A DNA stretch of 64,000 nucleotides from an uncultured Lachnospiraceae bacterium. GTDB taxonomy: Bacteria; Bacillota; Clostridia; Lachnospirales; Lachnospiraceae. A program made the position numbers and the translations under genes. The stretch lies in the NCBI GenBank assembly GCA_910576815.1, contig CAJTKA010000005.1, positions 1 through 64,000 on the forward strand, given 5' to 3'. Positions 1 through 9,208 of the stretch are shown here, one piece after another; position 1 is the first letter of the stretch; the number at the start of each line of letters is the position of its first letter. Under the pieces are notes generated by a model. The model was given only the letters and a program-made list of their open reading frames with translations. It searched no databases and was not told the origin of the DNA.

Positions 1-2
1 GG

Positions 3-41
3 CCAATATTTCGCAGATTATGAAAATCCACGAAATATTGG
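3..41. repeat. Inverted repeat at left window edge
   Basis: Two 11-base arms (3-13 and 31-41) are perfect reverse complements, separated by 17 bases. The sequence could form a hairpin at the end of a transcript entering from outside the window, or be a regulator site. No gene is visible in 1-238, which is AT-rich and precedes the XRE gene. Confidence 0.45.
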
Positions 42-238
42 TCGATTCCCTTTTCATCTCCTGCTTCTAATTCGGACAATCCATTTTTAATGATATCTAT
101 ATTAATGTATCGTCAATTTTCTTTCCATATTTTTCCATAATTTATACACTTTGTTTATTTTCATTCCCCTTTTGCTTAAATATTGTACAGTAAAGAAAAA
201 CATACTCATTATCTTACGATCAGAGAAAAGAGGTTCTT

Positions 239-598
239 ATGGAATTTGGTGAATTTCTGGCTGAACTGCGCAAAGAAAAAGGCTTTCTGCAAAAAGAAGT
301 TGCTGCATATCTAAATATGACTGTTGCCACGATCTCAAACTATGAAAAGGGTGTCCATTCTCCCGACCTCGTCACCTTAAGCAAACTGGCTGATTTCTAT
401 CATGTATCCACTGACTATCTCCTGCAAAGGACAAAATATAAAGCCAGCATCGACTCCTTAAACAAGGAGTTGTCTGCTGACTATACGGTTGGCGATCTGA
501 TGAATACCACACTGGAGCTCGACCGCCGCAATGTCAATGCGCTGCTCGATTACTACGAGCTTTTGTCGCTGCGCAATTCGTTCAATAAAGTGAAATAA
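239..598 (+). CDS. XRE-family HTH transcriptional regulator
   Basis: This 119-residue protein has a Cro/C1-type helix-turn-helix in residues 4-62, with the typical pattern of a first helix, a QKEVAAYLNMTVATISNYEKG recognition region and a proline before the final helices. The last 50 residues are charged and helical and may mediate dimerisation. An AGAGG ribosome site lies 5 bases before the ATG. It is expected to be a DNA-binding regulator in the cytoplasm. Its targets cannot be told from context: the neighbour is convergent and broken, and nothing upstream is visible. Single-gene transcription is likely. The family call is firm; the role is unknown. Confidence 0.85.
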   Translation: MEFGEFLAELRKEKGFLQKEVAAYLNMTVATISNYEKGVHSPDLVTLSKLADFYHVSTDYLLQRTKYKASIDSLNKELSADYTVGDLMNTTLELDRRNVNALLDYYELLSLRNSFNKVK

Positions 599-629
599 AA
601 GCAAAGGGAATTTAGTGCCCCGCTTTTTT
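597..629. terminator. Possible bidirectional terminator between convergent genes
   Basis: AAAAGC...GCTTTTTT arms with an inner GGG/CCC pairing lie exactly between the XRE gene and the convergent cyclase gene. The stem is imperfect, so this is a moderate call. Confidence 0.4.
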
Positions 630-2056
630 GTGTCTTTTGTCCTCATACATCATCTGATCTGCCGCATCCCTGAAATCTTCCTCCTGCAGTCGGCAATATC
701 CGATGGCGTAACTGATAGGGACCGCACTGGACAAGTTATAATCTTTGCAGTACTTTTCCAGCATTTGCAAAAACGACTGCGCATCTTTGTCGTAGAGTAC
801 GGCGAATTCGTCTCCGCCCTGGCGGTAAGCTCTGCCGTCCTCGCCAACCGCATCAGCCAGCATACGGGCAAACCCCTGCAGCAGTTTATCCCCGGCGGAA
901 TGACCAATGGTATCATTCACCAGTTTCAGACCGTTCAAATCGGCAAGAAAATAAAATGCGTCCTTTCGCTCCTCCCATTTGACCAGATCCCGCTCCAACG
1001 CGTTTCGATTATAGATATTGGTCAAATAATCAATATAGGCAAGTCTGCTCCCTGCTTCCGCACAGAAAGAAACGATATTGCGCATACATCTGTATTGATC
1101 AGCTGCATCCGCCCCAGCCAGCATCTTTGTCTCCATGACGAGGGTTTCTTTATCATACTTTTCCTCAATACTGTTTTTCACTTCATCAAGCACCGACGAT
1201 GCCTTCTCCTGCGTATTCGTGATGAACGCCACGCCGTTTTCACCGACCCGATAGCCATGCAGGCGGCATTGTCTGATTTCCCTATGGATATCTCGCAGGA
1301 TCAGGGCGTCCTGTTTCCAATCAAGATTATTTTCCGTCTTACAGAAACAGAAAACGCCGACTACGATCTTCTGTTTTCCAAAATCAAACTCCTCCAATAC
1401 TCTTTCAAAGGAATACTGGTTAAACAGCATGGTATTCTCGTCCACATACTTTTCGGTATTCTCATTACTTAAAATCAAACCAAGGAGGATCAGCGTTGCA
1501 CAGACCACGACCACCAGTGTCTCGGGAATCAACATCTGAATCAGCGCCGTCACCACAAAAAGCGGCACGGCAAGTATGATCGCCAGTCTTTTATACTTAT
1601 CCATGATCTTCCAATAGCGGAGACAGTAATATAAAATCAGGATCAGATAAATCACCAGACTCGCATACAGGGCATACGCCTTGGGCCCCAACGAATAATC
1701 CGTGGTCGTCCCCTGAACATAGGTGATGGGAAGCACAAAAATCCCCACGGCGGACACGGCAGCAGGCAGACTCTGAAGGATCCTCACAGTCTTGGAAAAT
1801 CGGAGACTTGTTTCCAAATAGCTCCTCATGTAGACAAACAAAAGATAAATAAAGCCCAGGATCGACAGCAAATAAATGATATGTGCAATCAGATATTCAA
1901 CGAATCCGGCACCACATCCCTGTGATTGACCGTGCATATTGTGATCAAGTCAAAGGAAGAATTGATGATTGCCACGGCAGTCAGCCACTGAAAGATCCTG
2001 GTGGATCGGACAGGGATGTGCGGCTTTCGATAGTAAAATCCGACCATATAGAGCAT
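612..2056 (-). pseudogene. Membrane GGDEF diguanylate cyclase, frameshifted and 5'-truncated
   Basis: The intact part (from 1937) encodes several hydrophobic helices, then a C-terminal GGDEF domain with an intact RQGGDEFAV active site, normally making cyclic di-GMP at the membrane. Upstream of its first ATG another frame still encodes a matching N-terminus (MLYMVGFYYRKPHIPVRS... down to NHRDVVPDSLNI) and then stops at 1889-1891. Adding one base there joins it to LIAHIIYLLSILGF in the main frame. So a one-base loss (or two-base gain) near 1889-1894 breaks the gene. There is also no ribosome site before 2056, and the frame opens directly from the neighbouring terminator, which suggests the true 5' end is lost too. 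A sequencing error could explain the frameshift but not the missing start. An internal start at 1937 has no good ribosome site. Confidence 0.7.
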
Positions 2057-2060
2057 CAGT

Positions 2061-2088
2061 AAAAGACAGACCGGTTAAACCCGGTCTG
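2061..2088 (-). terminator. Intrinsic terminator overlapping a stop codon
   Basis: On the minus strand CAGACCGG and CCGGTCTG form an 8-bp stem followed by TCTTTT. The TAA stop of the FliD-like gene lies in the loop. Confidence 0.75.
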
Positions 2089-2962
2089 CCTTTTCTTTCT
2101 CCTTCTTCTCCTGTTCTTTCTTCTCCTGCTCCGCTTTTTCCTTTTCCCTCTTGTCGATTGCCTGCTGTATGGTGTCCTTCGTCCGATCCTTATCCGACGA
2201 CTTATCCCCTATCTTCTTATCTATCGCACCGGACATCCACTCCGAAAGGGTGTCAGAATACTTCCCGTTCTTAGTATAAGTCGCCCTTGCCTTCGCCGCA
2301 GCAGCTGCACTCGATGCCGCCCGGCTGATGCTCCCCGCCTTCCGGGAAACCTTGTCAGCAAAGGAACCATGACCTGAGAACGTTGATTTCAATGTGTTTA
2401 TATTGGCTTTTTTCAACTCCTCCTCATCCAGCTCCAGCTTATTGCCCTTGCCGATGTTAAGCCCGATCTTTGAGAGCAGTTTCTGTGTCTTTTCGGTCGT
2501 ATCCGTCATCCATACCGCTTGCTGGAGCACGCTCCCGGTATCCGAATTTCCCGTCTGCTCAACCACGGTATTGTAATCATCCGCAAAGGATTTCACCGCC
2601 TTTGTGATTGCCTCCCAGTCATAATCTTCAACCTCCGTCTCCTCTCCGGTTTCCTCATCCTTTTTGGTGAATTTTTTCTTTTCCCAGAGAGAAGGATCGC
2701 TTAACGCCTCCGCTGATTTTTTCAGGGCATCCGCGCTCGATTTCATCAGCGTCAGCTTCTGCGCGGTATCTCCCGACACGGACACTTTCTCCGCTTCCTG
2801 CTTGGCACAGTATGCCTTCATCATCTTTTTATAACTCCCGTTTTTGATCGAAGCGTAGTCCGAGAGCATACTTCCACTGCCATTCACGCCCCCGCCAAGC
2901 AGCGCCGTCATATCATAACCGGAATTAGAATTTACATAGTCTTTCATATAATCATTTGCCAT
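2075..2962 (-). CDS. FliD C-terminus-like protein of unknown role
   Basis: A 295-residue protein with no signal peptide. Residues about 110-215 resemble the C-terminal part of flagellar hook-associated protein 2 (FliD): a YNTVVEQTG segment, then LSKIGLNIGK, LDEEELKKANIN and FSGHGSFADKVS in the same order as in FliD proteins. The N-terminal FliD regions are missing, and the last 50 residues are a highly charged Lys/Glu tail. No flagellar gene occurs in this window. An AAAGGAGG-type site precedes the start. It is divergent from the coiled-coil gene at 3209. The homology is my reading of motifs and needs a profile search. A role in a filament or a secreted assembly is only a possibility. Confidence 0.6.
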   Translation of the reverse strand: MANDYMKDYVNSNSGYDMTALLGGGVNGSGSMLSDYASIKNGSYKKMMKAYCAKQEAEKVSVSGDTAQKLTLMKSSADALKKSAEALSDPSLWEKKKFTKKDEETGEETEVEDYDWEAITKAVKSFADDYNTVVEQTGNSDTGSVLQQAVWMTDTTEKTQKLLSKIGLNIGKGNKLELDEEELKKANINTLKSTFSGHGSFADKVSRKAGSISRAASSAAAAAKARATYTKNGKYSDTLSEWMSGAIDKKIGDKSSDKDRTKDTIQQAIDKREKEKAEQEKKEQEKKEKEKADRV

Positions 2963-3111
2963 CTCTTTGTCCTCCTTTTTCTATTTATGTTGCACTCTGC
3001 CCTTTCCCCTTCGTTTCATGTTTCGGAACCTGCTTTCCCGGACTTAAGCACAATGTCATGGAAGACCTTTTTTCTGCTGTAAACGGTAAAAAATAATGAC
3101 TTAAAAAAGTC

Positions 3112-3140
3112 TTGTTCTCACCCGCAAAAAATGGTAAAAT
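3112..3140 (+). promoter_or_regulatory. Sigma-A-type promoter for the 3209 gene
   Basis: TTGTTC at 3112-3117 and TAAAAT at 3135-3140 are separated by 17 bases. They lie about 70 bases before the start codon of the coiled-coil protein. Confidence 0.55.
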
Positions 3141-3208
3141 ATAAATAAATATAGGAACAATCTGACATTGCATTGCATCATCCTTTATTGGGGGAAGGAG
3201 ATGATTTT

Positions 3209-4183
3209 ATGGCAATTGGGGGAATCGGCAGGATACCTTCATCAAACAGTATGTCTTTTCAGCAGGTTACTTCGTCAGATTTAAAGGATCAAAAAAGTAA
3301 AAACCTGCAAAATGATATCACTGACGTACAGCGGCAGATCCAGAAATTATCTTCGGAGGAAGATTTGACTGCCACGGAAAGGGCGGCGGAAAAAAAGAAA
3401 CTGCAACAGGAAAAATCCGACCTTTCCACGAAACTGAAACTACATCAGGATGAGCTTCAAAAGTCACAGATAAGAGAAATTAAGCTCGCGGAACTTCAAG
3501 AAAATCGGGAACCGGAAACAGAGGAAGACACCGAAGCCGAAACAGCGGCAGTGGAATCCTCCTCCACTTCTGACGCAGCAGACGAAAAGAAGCTGCCTGC
3601 CGACGATCGTCGCTCGTTGCAGCCGGGCACCGTCATTACCCAGAACAGTGACGGCACCGTTATTTTGAAGGAAATCTTGAATCAAAAGTCAGACAACGAC
3701 GCTAAGGCACAGAAACAGCAGGCGGAAGCCGCAAAAGAAGAAGCCGCTGTAGAACAGGAGAAACAGACTGCAGAAGACGAAGAAGCTGCCAATGCCGGTC
3801 TGAGCGGAAATGAAGTACAGGCGATGGTATCCGCAAATACGACCATTCTGCAAGCGGATCGGCAGGGCGCACTTGCCTCTGGAACAAACGATGACATCGC
3901 TGTTTTGAAGGGCGAGATCAAACAGGATGCGTATCGCGGCACCGATACCGAACGAAAAGAAGCTGAGCTCAAAGAAATGCAGAACCGGCATAAACGGGAA
4001 CTGGCTTTCCAATTCTCCATGCTGGGAGAAGCGAATCGTGCCGCACAGGCAACGACAGATACAGGCGTTTCCGCTGGCGGTGCAGCACAGCTCAATGCCG
4101 AAAGGACCTTTCAGGTCAGCGGCGTGAATGCGACTGCGGAAGATATCGCCTTACAGCAGAGTTTTCAGGTTTCCATTGCCTGA
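3209..4183 (+). CDS. Coiled-coil hypothetical protein
   Basis: A 324-residue soluble protein with no recognised domain. The start is placed at 3209 because a strong GGAAGGAG site sits 5 bases upstream; an in-frame ATG 12 codons earlier has no such site. Residues about 30-95 and 160-195 are long charged helices with heptad character. A central Glu/Ala-rich low-complexity stretch separates them, and the C-terminal part (about 200-324) has Ala/Gln-rich helices. There is no signal peptide or membrane helix. It lies divergent to the FliD-like gene, and the two could belong together, although nothing in the sequence proves it. Function not recognised. Confidence 0.7.
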   Translation: MAIGGIGRIPSSNSMSFQQVTSSDLKDQKSKNLQNDITDVQRQIQKLSSEEDLTATERAAEKKKLQQEKSDLSTKLKLHQDELQKSQIREIKLAELQENREPETEEDTEAETAAVESSSTSDAADEKKLPADDRRSLQPGTVITQNSDGTVILKEILNQKSDNDAKAQKQQAEAAKEEAAVEQEKQTAEDEEAANAGLSGNEVQAMVSANTTILQADRQGALASGTNDDIAVLKGEIKQDAYRGTDTERKEAELKEMQNRHKRELAFQFSMLGEANRAAQATTDTGVSAGGAAQLNAERTFQVSGVNATAEDIALQQSFQVSIA

Positions 4184-4212
4184 CACGCACAACGCGGTAT
4201 AACACGATATAA

Positions 4213-4250
4213 AAAGCAAAGGAGGCTGCACATCGCAGTCTCCTTTTTAT
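4213..4250. terminator. Bidirectional intrinsic terminator
   Basis: AAAGGAGGCTGC and GCAGTCTCCTTT form a stem with a five-base loop, flanked by an A-run and a T-run. It sits between the convergent coiled-coil gene and the first GH43 gene, and can serve both strands. Confidence 0.85.
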
Positions 4251-4261
4251 TGCCATTATCA

Positions 4262-5830
4262 CTATCTTTGGCTGCTGTAAGTAAAATCGCAAAAATCTGT
4301 ATACCCGCCAACTTCATTTTCCTCATTGTAGGAAAAGATCCCGATCCGCGCGCCCACGAACAGCGAAAGCGAAAAGAACATCGAAAGTCCCTCTCCCATG
4401 GAACGATAGTTTTTCCCATCAAGGCTGTAAGAAAAAAGCGCCTGCTCCTCTCCTTTTCCCCAATCTCCGAAATCAAACGCCACCTTTAGCCAGACGGTAT
4501 CTTCCGAAAGAGAAACGGTCTGCTCCTTGATCGAATACCAGCTTTTTAAGCCTAAGATCCCTTCCCTGCACACCACGTCATACGGTGCTCTCTCCCCGTC
4601 ACGGCAGCGCAGTACCAGCTCTTTTACCCCATTTCTCTGGCGGACTCCGATCTGCCCGTATTTTTCAAGCATCACACAAAGTCCCGCATAGTCTCCGTCC
4701 TTCATGCCGCCACAGGAAAGTTTAACCGTAAAGGCGCTGTAGGGCGCCCGCGTCCTCTGTGTAAGCGTATTTTCCGCCTCAAAAAGTTCCTGCACCAGTC
4801 CACGGCTTTCCAGACGCAGGAAGCCCGGCCGCTTCGTAAACGACCATGCCTCGTTATTCGGCGCGTGATTCCACTGCCATACTCTGCTTAACCTGTTTTC
4901 CCGATGATTGAAGCTGTCGCTTTGGATCACGTCTTCGATGATTTTTTCCGCAAGCGGCACCTCAAAGTCTTTCGGCGCCTTTCCATCTATTCCGGGTACA
5001 GGCCAGCCGTCCTTCCATGCCACAGGCATCAGAAACGGTATCCTGCCGACCGCGCCGCAGTCCTGAAACAGCATCGCATACCAGTTGCCTTCGGCATCGT
5101 CAAACAAAGGCCCCTGCGCGATCCCACAACCCGTTATCTCCCCGTCGTCCTCTAAGATGATCCTGCGCTCATATGCACCGGAAAGATCCTGTAGCCGATA
5201 GCAGACCTCGCGCCTGATTCCTCTCTTTTCGGGCGTATCCACCGGCCATTCAATAAAGAGAAGGTAGATTTCTCCATCCCTGACATAAGCCCGACAGCCC
5301 TCACACCGCAGACGGATTCCCTCTTTCGGCGCAGTAAACAGCAGCCTGTCAGACCCTTCCACAGTCCCGCTGAAATCCTCTTTGAGCTCCACGATTCGGA
5401 TATCTCCATTTCCGTAAACAAGATATACCTTATCCTCAAAACAAAGGAAGGACATATCATGATACACGGCAGGAAGCTCCACCCTGTCCCAATCGCTTTT
5501 TTCAATATCATCCGTGGAAAACAGATAGGTATTTCCCATATCATGGCAGACAAAACACGCGTAAAACCGCCCTTTGTACTGCATCAGGCTGGTGGCCCAC
5601 TGCCCCTTGCCGTAAGCGTGCCTGCCGTTTCTTAAATGATAGGTATCATTATCTTCTATTTGACTGCAAACATAGGATACGATATGCCAATGCTGCAAGT
5701 CATTGGATTTGAGGATGGGCACCGCAGGCATATAAAACATGGTCGTTGATACCAGATAAAAGGCATCGCCCACACGGAGCACATCGGGGTCAGGCATATC
5801 TGCCATAAACAACGGATTATTTATCTTCAT
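4262..5830 (-). CDS. GH43 beta-xylosidase/alpha-arabinofuranosidase (GH43_12-like)
   Basis: A 522-residue cytoplasmic enzyme with no signal peptide, expected to release xylose or arabinose from imported xylo-oligosaccharides. Residues 5-290 form the five-bladed GH43 propeller. The likely catalytic base is D14 in MPDPDVLR, the pKa modulator D125 in YHDMSF, and the acid E177 in CEGCRAY. The segment GIAQGPLFDDAEGNWYAMLFQ followed by GAVGRIPFLMPV is typical of the GH43_12 type, and the C-terminal 200 residues match the concanavalin-like domain that closes the active site in this group. Ribosome site AGGAGAGACAGGAT precedes the ATG. It is the last gene of the xylan enzyme operon, 12 bases after the GH43 lipoprotein gene. 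Exact substrate preference is not determinable. Confidence 0.9.
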   Translation of the reverse strand: MKINNPLFMADMPDPDVLRVGDAFYLVSTTMFYMPAVPILKSNDLQHWHIVSYVCSQIEDNDTYHLRNGRHAYGKGQWATSLMQYKGRFYACFVCHDMGNTYLFSTDDIEKSDWDRVELPAVYHDMSFLCFEDKVYLVYGNGDIRIVELKEDFSGTVEGSDRLLFTAPKEGIRLRCEGCRAYVRDGEIYLLFIEWPVDTPEKRGIRREVCYRLQDLSGAYERRIILEDDGEITGCGIAQGPLFDDAEGNWYAMLFQDCGAVGRIPFLMPVAWKDGWPVPGIDGKAPKDFEVPLAEKIIEDVIQSDSFNHRENRLSRVWQWNHAPNNEAWSFTKRPGFLRLESRGLVQELFEAENTLTQRTRAPYSAFTVKLSCGGMKDGDYAGLCVMLEKYGQIGVRQRNGVKELVLRCRDGERAPYDVVCREGILGLKSWYSIKEQTVSLSEDTVWLKVAFDFGDWGKGEEQALFSYSLDGKNYRSMGEGLSMFFSLSLFVGARIGIFSYNEENEVGGYTDFCDFTYSSQR

Positions 5831-5842
5831 ATCCTGTCTCTC

Positions 5843-7555
5843 CTATTTTATAAACTGCCAGGTCTCGATCTGGTAATGTTCACCCGCAAAAACAAAGTAA
5901 AGATCATGGACACCCTCTGCCTTTTCGAAAAGCGCTGCGCTGCGCTCTGTAAAGTTTTCTCCCTCCGCGATATCGTCCATCGAAAGGCAGCCCAGCACTG
6001 TCCCTTCCGGGCTGTCCAGACAGATCTTGACGGCTCCTGTGGCCTGTTCGTCCTTTTTATTTCTCACGGTCATGGTCACGGATGCCGCCGATCCCGTTCC
6101 AAAATCAACACCCTGTACTTTGATGAAATCGCCGCTTTCAATATCGCTCAGCGCCATATTGCCGCTGCCACAGTCCTTTGTCACCGCATCCGCAGGAACC
6201 GTATTCACGCCGCCCATGACAGCAAAAGAAGCCGCACGGTTTACCGCATAAGGATCTACATACCGTAACTGTTCCCTGCCCTTCAGGGTCTGCTTGATCT
6301 CACCGATCGTGCCGTCCTCCTGCATGGTAAAGGCGTCGATATGCGTACAGCGATAGCCTTTTTCCACCCCCATCGCCTGCTCCAACACTCTGGTGTGATA
6401 GGTGATATACCACTGATCCCGGAAACGGAATACGCAGTGATGATTGTTTCCGCCCAGACCGAAGGTGCTGCCCGGATTTTTCAAGATCCGCTCCTTAAAG
6501 GTAAACGGTCCCATGGGACTGTCGCTTTCCAGACAGACGATCTCGCCATCCTCGATCCCGTATTTTTCTGTTCCCGCCGCATCGACCTGGAAATTGGAGC
6601 TGTAGGTATAATAGTATTTATTACCCGCCTTATGAATGCCGGAATCCTCAAACAGATAGGGAGGATTGATCCTGGTGGGCGTCCCCACGATGCTGATCAT
6701 ATCTTCGCCCAGCTCTACCACTCTCGCCGTACCCGGATCATCCGCCTTCCCCTCAGGAACGCCGCCGCCAAAGTACAGATAAGCCTTACCATCGTCGTCC
6801 ATCAGCACCGCCGGATCAAACAGCCAAAGCACGTCCGCGCATTCGGGCGTCTGCCTGCTGATCAGCGCCTCGCCCAGGGGATCCTCAAAAGGCCCTGTCG
6901 GGCTGTCCGCCTGCAATACCCCGATACCGCCTCCATTGTCGGCAAAATATAAGAAAAACTTCGGTTTTCCATTGATCTCTTTCCATGCCGCCGCAGGCGC
7001 CCAGGAATTCTTCGCCCACGTTGCCGCGCCCTGCTTCGACGCTACCTTGATCGAGCCGTGGTCTGTAAAGTTTACCATATCGTCCGTGGAAATCACATTG
7101 ATCTGATTGATCTTGCTGTAAGTATTTTCCTCCACTTTCTTGTACGCGCCATACTCAAAGGCATCCGCCGTCATATAAATATAAACGCGGTCCTCATACA
7201 CCAGCGCATAGGGATCTGCGCCAAACCGCTGTGTCATCAGCGGGTTCGTATCCTCCAATCCCTTGTAACTCTCCGTTAACTGCAATCCCTCAAAATAACC
7301 CATCGCATCCTCCTGTTTTTCCTGTTCGGTTTTTTCTGTCTGTTCTGCTTGCTCCGCCTGTTCCGTTTGTTCTAATTGTTCCTGCTGCTGCGACACTTCG
7401 CCCTGCTGCCCTGACTGCTCCGCCGCCGTCTCCCCCGCGACCTGTTCCGCCGCTGTCTGCGCGGCAGGCGCATCCGTCCCACTGCCACAGCCGCACAGCA
7501 AAACTGCCTCTACCGCAGCCGCTCCCAATATACTTCTTAAATATGCTCTTTTCAT
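5843..7555 (-). CDS. Lipoprotein GH43 arabinoxylan-type hydrolase with C-terminal CBM6-like domain
   Basis: A 570-residue surface lipoprotein with signal peptide and lipobox LCGC (lipidated C23). A Gln/Glu-rich linker (about 35-85) follows, then a GH43 propeller at 100-425 with base D114 (FGADPYALVY), modulator D247 (WLFDPAVLMD) and acid E303 (LFEDSGIH). Residues about 435-570 resemble a CBM6 beta-sandwich, which binds xylan chains in related proteins. The domain order matches arabinoxylan arabinofuranohydrolases and other exo-acting GH43 enzymes of the GH43_29 type. It probably trims side chains or chain ends outside the membrane. It is transcribed with the upstream GH39 gene and the downstream GH43 gene. 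GAGGTACAGA precedes the start. Family is certain; subtype is inferred. Confidence 0.88.
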   Translation of the reverse strand: MKRAYLRSILGAAAVEAVLLCGCGSGTDAPAAQTAAEQVAGETAAEQSGQQGEVSQQQEQLEQTEQAEQAEQTEKTEQEKQEDAMGYFEGLQLTESYKGLEDTNPLMTQRFGADPYALVYEDRVYIYMTADAFEYGAYKKVEENTYSKINQINVISTDDMVNFTDHGSIKVASKQGAATWAKNSWAPAAAWKEINGKPKFFLYFADNGGGIGVLQADSPTGPFEDPLGEALISRQTPECADVLWLFDPAVLMDDDGKAYLYFGGGVPEGKADDPGTARVVELGEDMISIVGTPTRINPPYLFEDSGIHKAGNKYYYTYSSNFQVDAAGTEKYGIEDGEIVCLESDSPMGPFTFKERILKNPGSTFGLGGNNHHCVFRFRDQWYITYHTRVLEQAMGVEKGYRCTHIDAFTMQEDGTIGEIKQTLKGREQLRYVDPYAVNRAASFAVMGGVNTVPADAVTKDCGSGNMALSDIESGDFIKVQGVDFGTGSAASVTMTVRNKKDEQATGAVKICLDSPEGTVLGCLSMDDIAEGENFTERSAALFEKAEGVHDLYFVFAGEHYQIETWQFIK

Positions 7556-7564
7556 TCTGTACCT

Positions 7565-9163
7565 CTATCTAACAACCCTCTCGTATTCATATCCTCGATC
7601 CGGCCTCACCTCACACGGCTGTACCTCGAAATACACCACCGCATTCCTCTCCAGCTCAAGTTTCACTTTCAGCTGCCCGTCCTCGGCTTCCTTGCGCTTC
7701 GTCTTAACAAGAGGCTTCGCCGCCTCCACGAGCAGTTTTCTCTGCTCCTTTGATAAAGACGCCGGCTCGCCGAGATCGTGCCAGACTTTGAGCGGATTGC
7801 AGGTCTTTTCATCGACGGTCTTGGTCAGCAGGCAATAGCTGCCGCTTGCAGGCAGACAAAGTTTTAGCTTCCGTGCAGCTTTCTTTGCTGCCTTCTTTGC
7901 CGCCTTCTCTGCATCCTTTTCTGTATTTTGATCTGCTTGATCTTCTGCGGACGCGCTTGCATCATGTTCAACGATATTCCACGCCACGCCGCGGTAACTG
8001 CCGTCCTCACGCTTCATCAGCACCACATTATCGTCCTTATAAACGCACTCGCCGCCGCCCTCTTTCAGCTTCTTGAAAAAGGCAAACGTCCAGAAGGTCG
8101 GTTTGGGAATACAACCATTCGCCACCAGACCAAATCCGCCGTGGAAGGGCGTAAACGGCACGCCCGCTTCCTCAAACACATCCCCGAAGGTCCAATAGGA
8201 ATAAGACTCATTTACATCCCCCAGGCGGGACAACTGTCTGGCGATCGCCGCCGCATTCAGGTTCGTATCATGGATCACGCCCTTTGGTGTATAGGAAGTA
8301 TTAAATTCGGTGATATGTATTGGCAATCCCTTATATTCCGCAAAGCTGTCGATGATATCCCGCGTCGTCTTTAAGTTCGCAAACCCATCCTCTGCCGGAA
8401 TCAGCTCAGAGTACGCATAATGCCCAATCTCTGTAGGCAGATCAATGGTATAATGATGCCTGGTCACAGCATCGATCGCCAGTTTGTTTTCGCGGCAGTA
8501 TTCCAAAAAAGCCTGCATCCACTCCTCATCCCTGACGCCGCAAATCGCGGGGCCGCCCACCTGGAAGCGTTTGTCTACCGCCTTGACCGCCTCAAACGTT
8601 TTATGAAAGAGTTTAAAGTACTCCTGCATATCCGCATTTTCCCAAAAACCCGGCAGATTGGGCTCGTTCCAGACCTCGATCGGCCACGTCATCACTTCAT
8701 CCGCCCCATACCGTTCCATCAGATGTCGAAGCAGCGCCTGCACCATCTGACACCACGCATCGTAATCCGCAGGCGGTGTGGTGTTTCCCTTCCAGTAAAA
8801 GAGTGTCTGCGTCCCCCTTGCCATCTTGTACGGCATAAAGCCCAACTCCAGAAAAGGGCTGATCCCCACGCTGCGGTATGCGTCCACGACCCTGTCCAGA
8901 TAAGTGAAATTGTACTCAACCTTCTTGACGTCGTCTTCCTCGTACTCCTGATAGATCGCCATATCGTCGCAGAACAGACCGTGTCCCCTGATATGCTGAA
9001 AGCCGATCTCCTCCTGCACCAGCTTAAGCTGATCCATGTATTCCTGCGTCAGCGCCAGTCCCATACGTCCCGTTCCCACACAAAAATCCACGTTGTTATG
9101 GAAATAGGCTTTTGACTGTTCTGTAATAACAATCGTTTCTTCCCCTGCTGCTTCTTTCCCCAT
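7565..9163 (-). CDS. xynB: GH39 beta-xylosidase
   Basis: A 532-residue enzyme without signal peptide, so likely cytoplasmic, cleaving xylo-oligosaccharides with retention. It has the GH39 barrel with acid/base E167 in IEVWNEPNL and nucleophile E286 in IHITEFNTSY, plus HIRGHGLF and DAVTRHHY motifs of the family. The C-terminal beta-sandwich is interrupted at about residues 401-433 by a Glu/Asp then Lys/Ala-rich insert (EKAAKKAAKKAARK) that does not look like the rest of the fold and may be a helical or disordered expansion. AGAAGGGAGAG precedes the ATG. It lies 9 bases before the GH43 lipoprotein gene in the same operon. Confidence 0.93.
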   Translation of the reverse strand: MGKEAAGEETIVITEQSKAYFHNNVDFCVGTGRMGLALTQEYMDQLKLVQEEIGFQHIRGHGLFCDDMAIYQEYEEDDVKKVEYNFTYLDRVVDAYRSVGISPFLELGFMPYKMARGTQTLFYWKGNTTPPADYDAWCQMVQALLRHLMERYGADEVMTWPIEVWNEPNLPGFWENADMQEYFKLFHKTFEAVKAVDKRFQVGGPAICGVRDEEWMQAFLEYCRENKLAIDAVTRHHYTIDLPTEIGHYAYSELIPAEDGFANLKTTRDIIDSFAEYKGLPIHITEFNTSYTPKGVIHDTNLNAAAIARQLSRLGDVNESYSYWTFGDVFEEAGVPFTPFHGGFGLVANGCIPKPTFWTFAFFKKLKEGGGECVYKDDNVVLMKREDGSYRGVAWNIVEHDASASAEDQADQNTEKDAEKAAKKAAKKAARKLKLCLPASGSYCLLTKTVDEKTCNPLKVWHDLGEPASLSKEQRKLLVEAAKPLVKTKRKEAEDGQLKVKLELERNAVVYFEVQPCEVRPDRGYEYERVVR

Positions 9164-9208
9164 CTTCCGCTCTCCCTTCTATTTTCTTTCTCCCCTCTTT
9201 TTGTTTCT

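Noticed and set aside
615..1472. 285-codon plus-strand frame opposite the cyclase gene
   Set aside because: Shadow of the GGDEF coding sequence; no family motifs or ribosome site.
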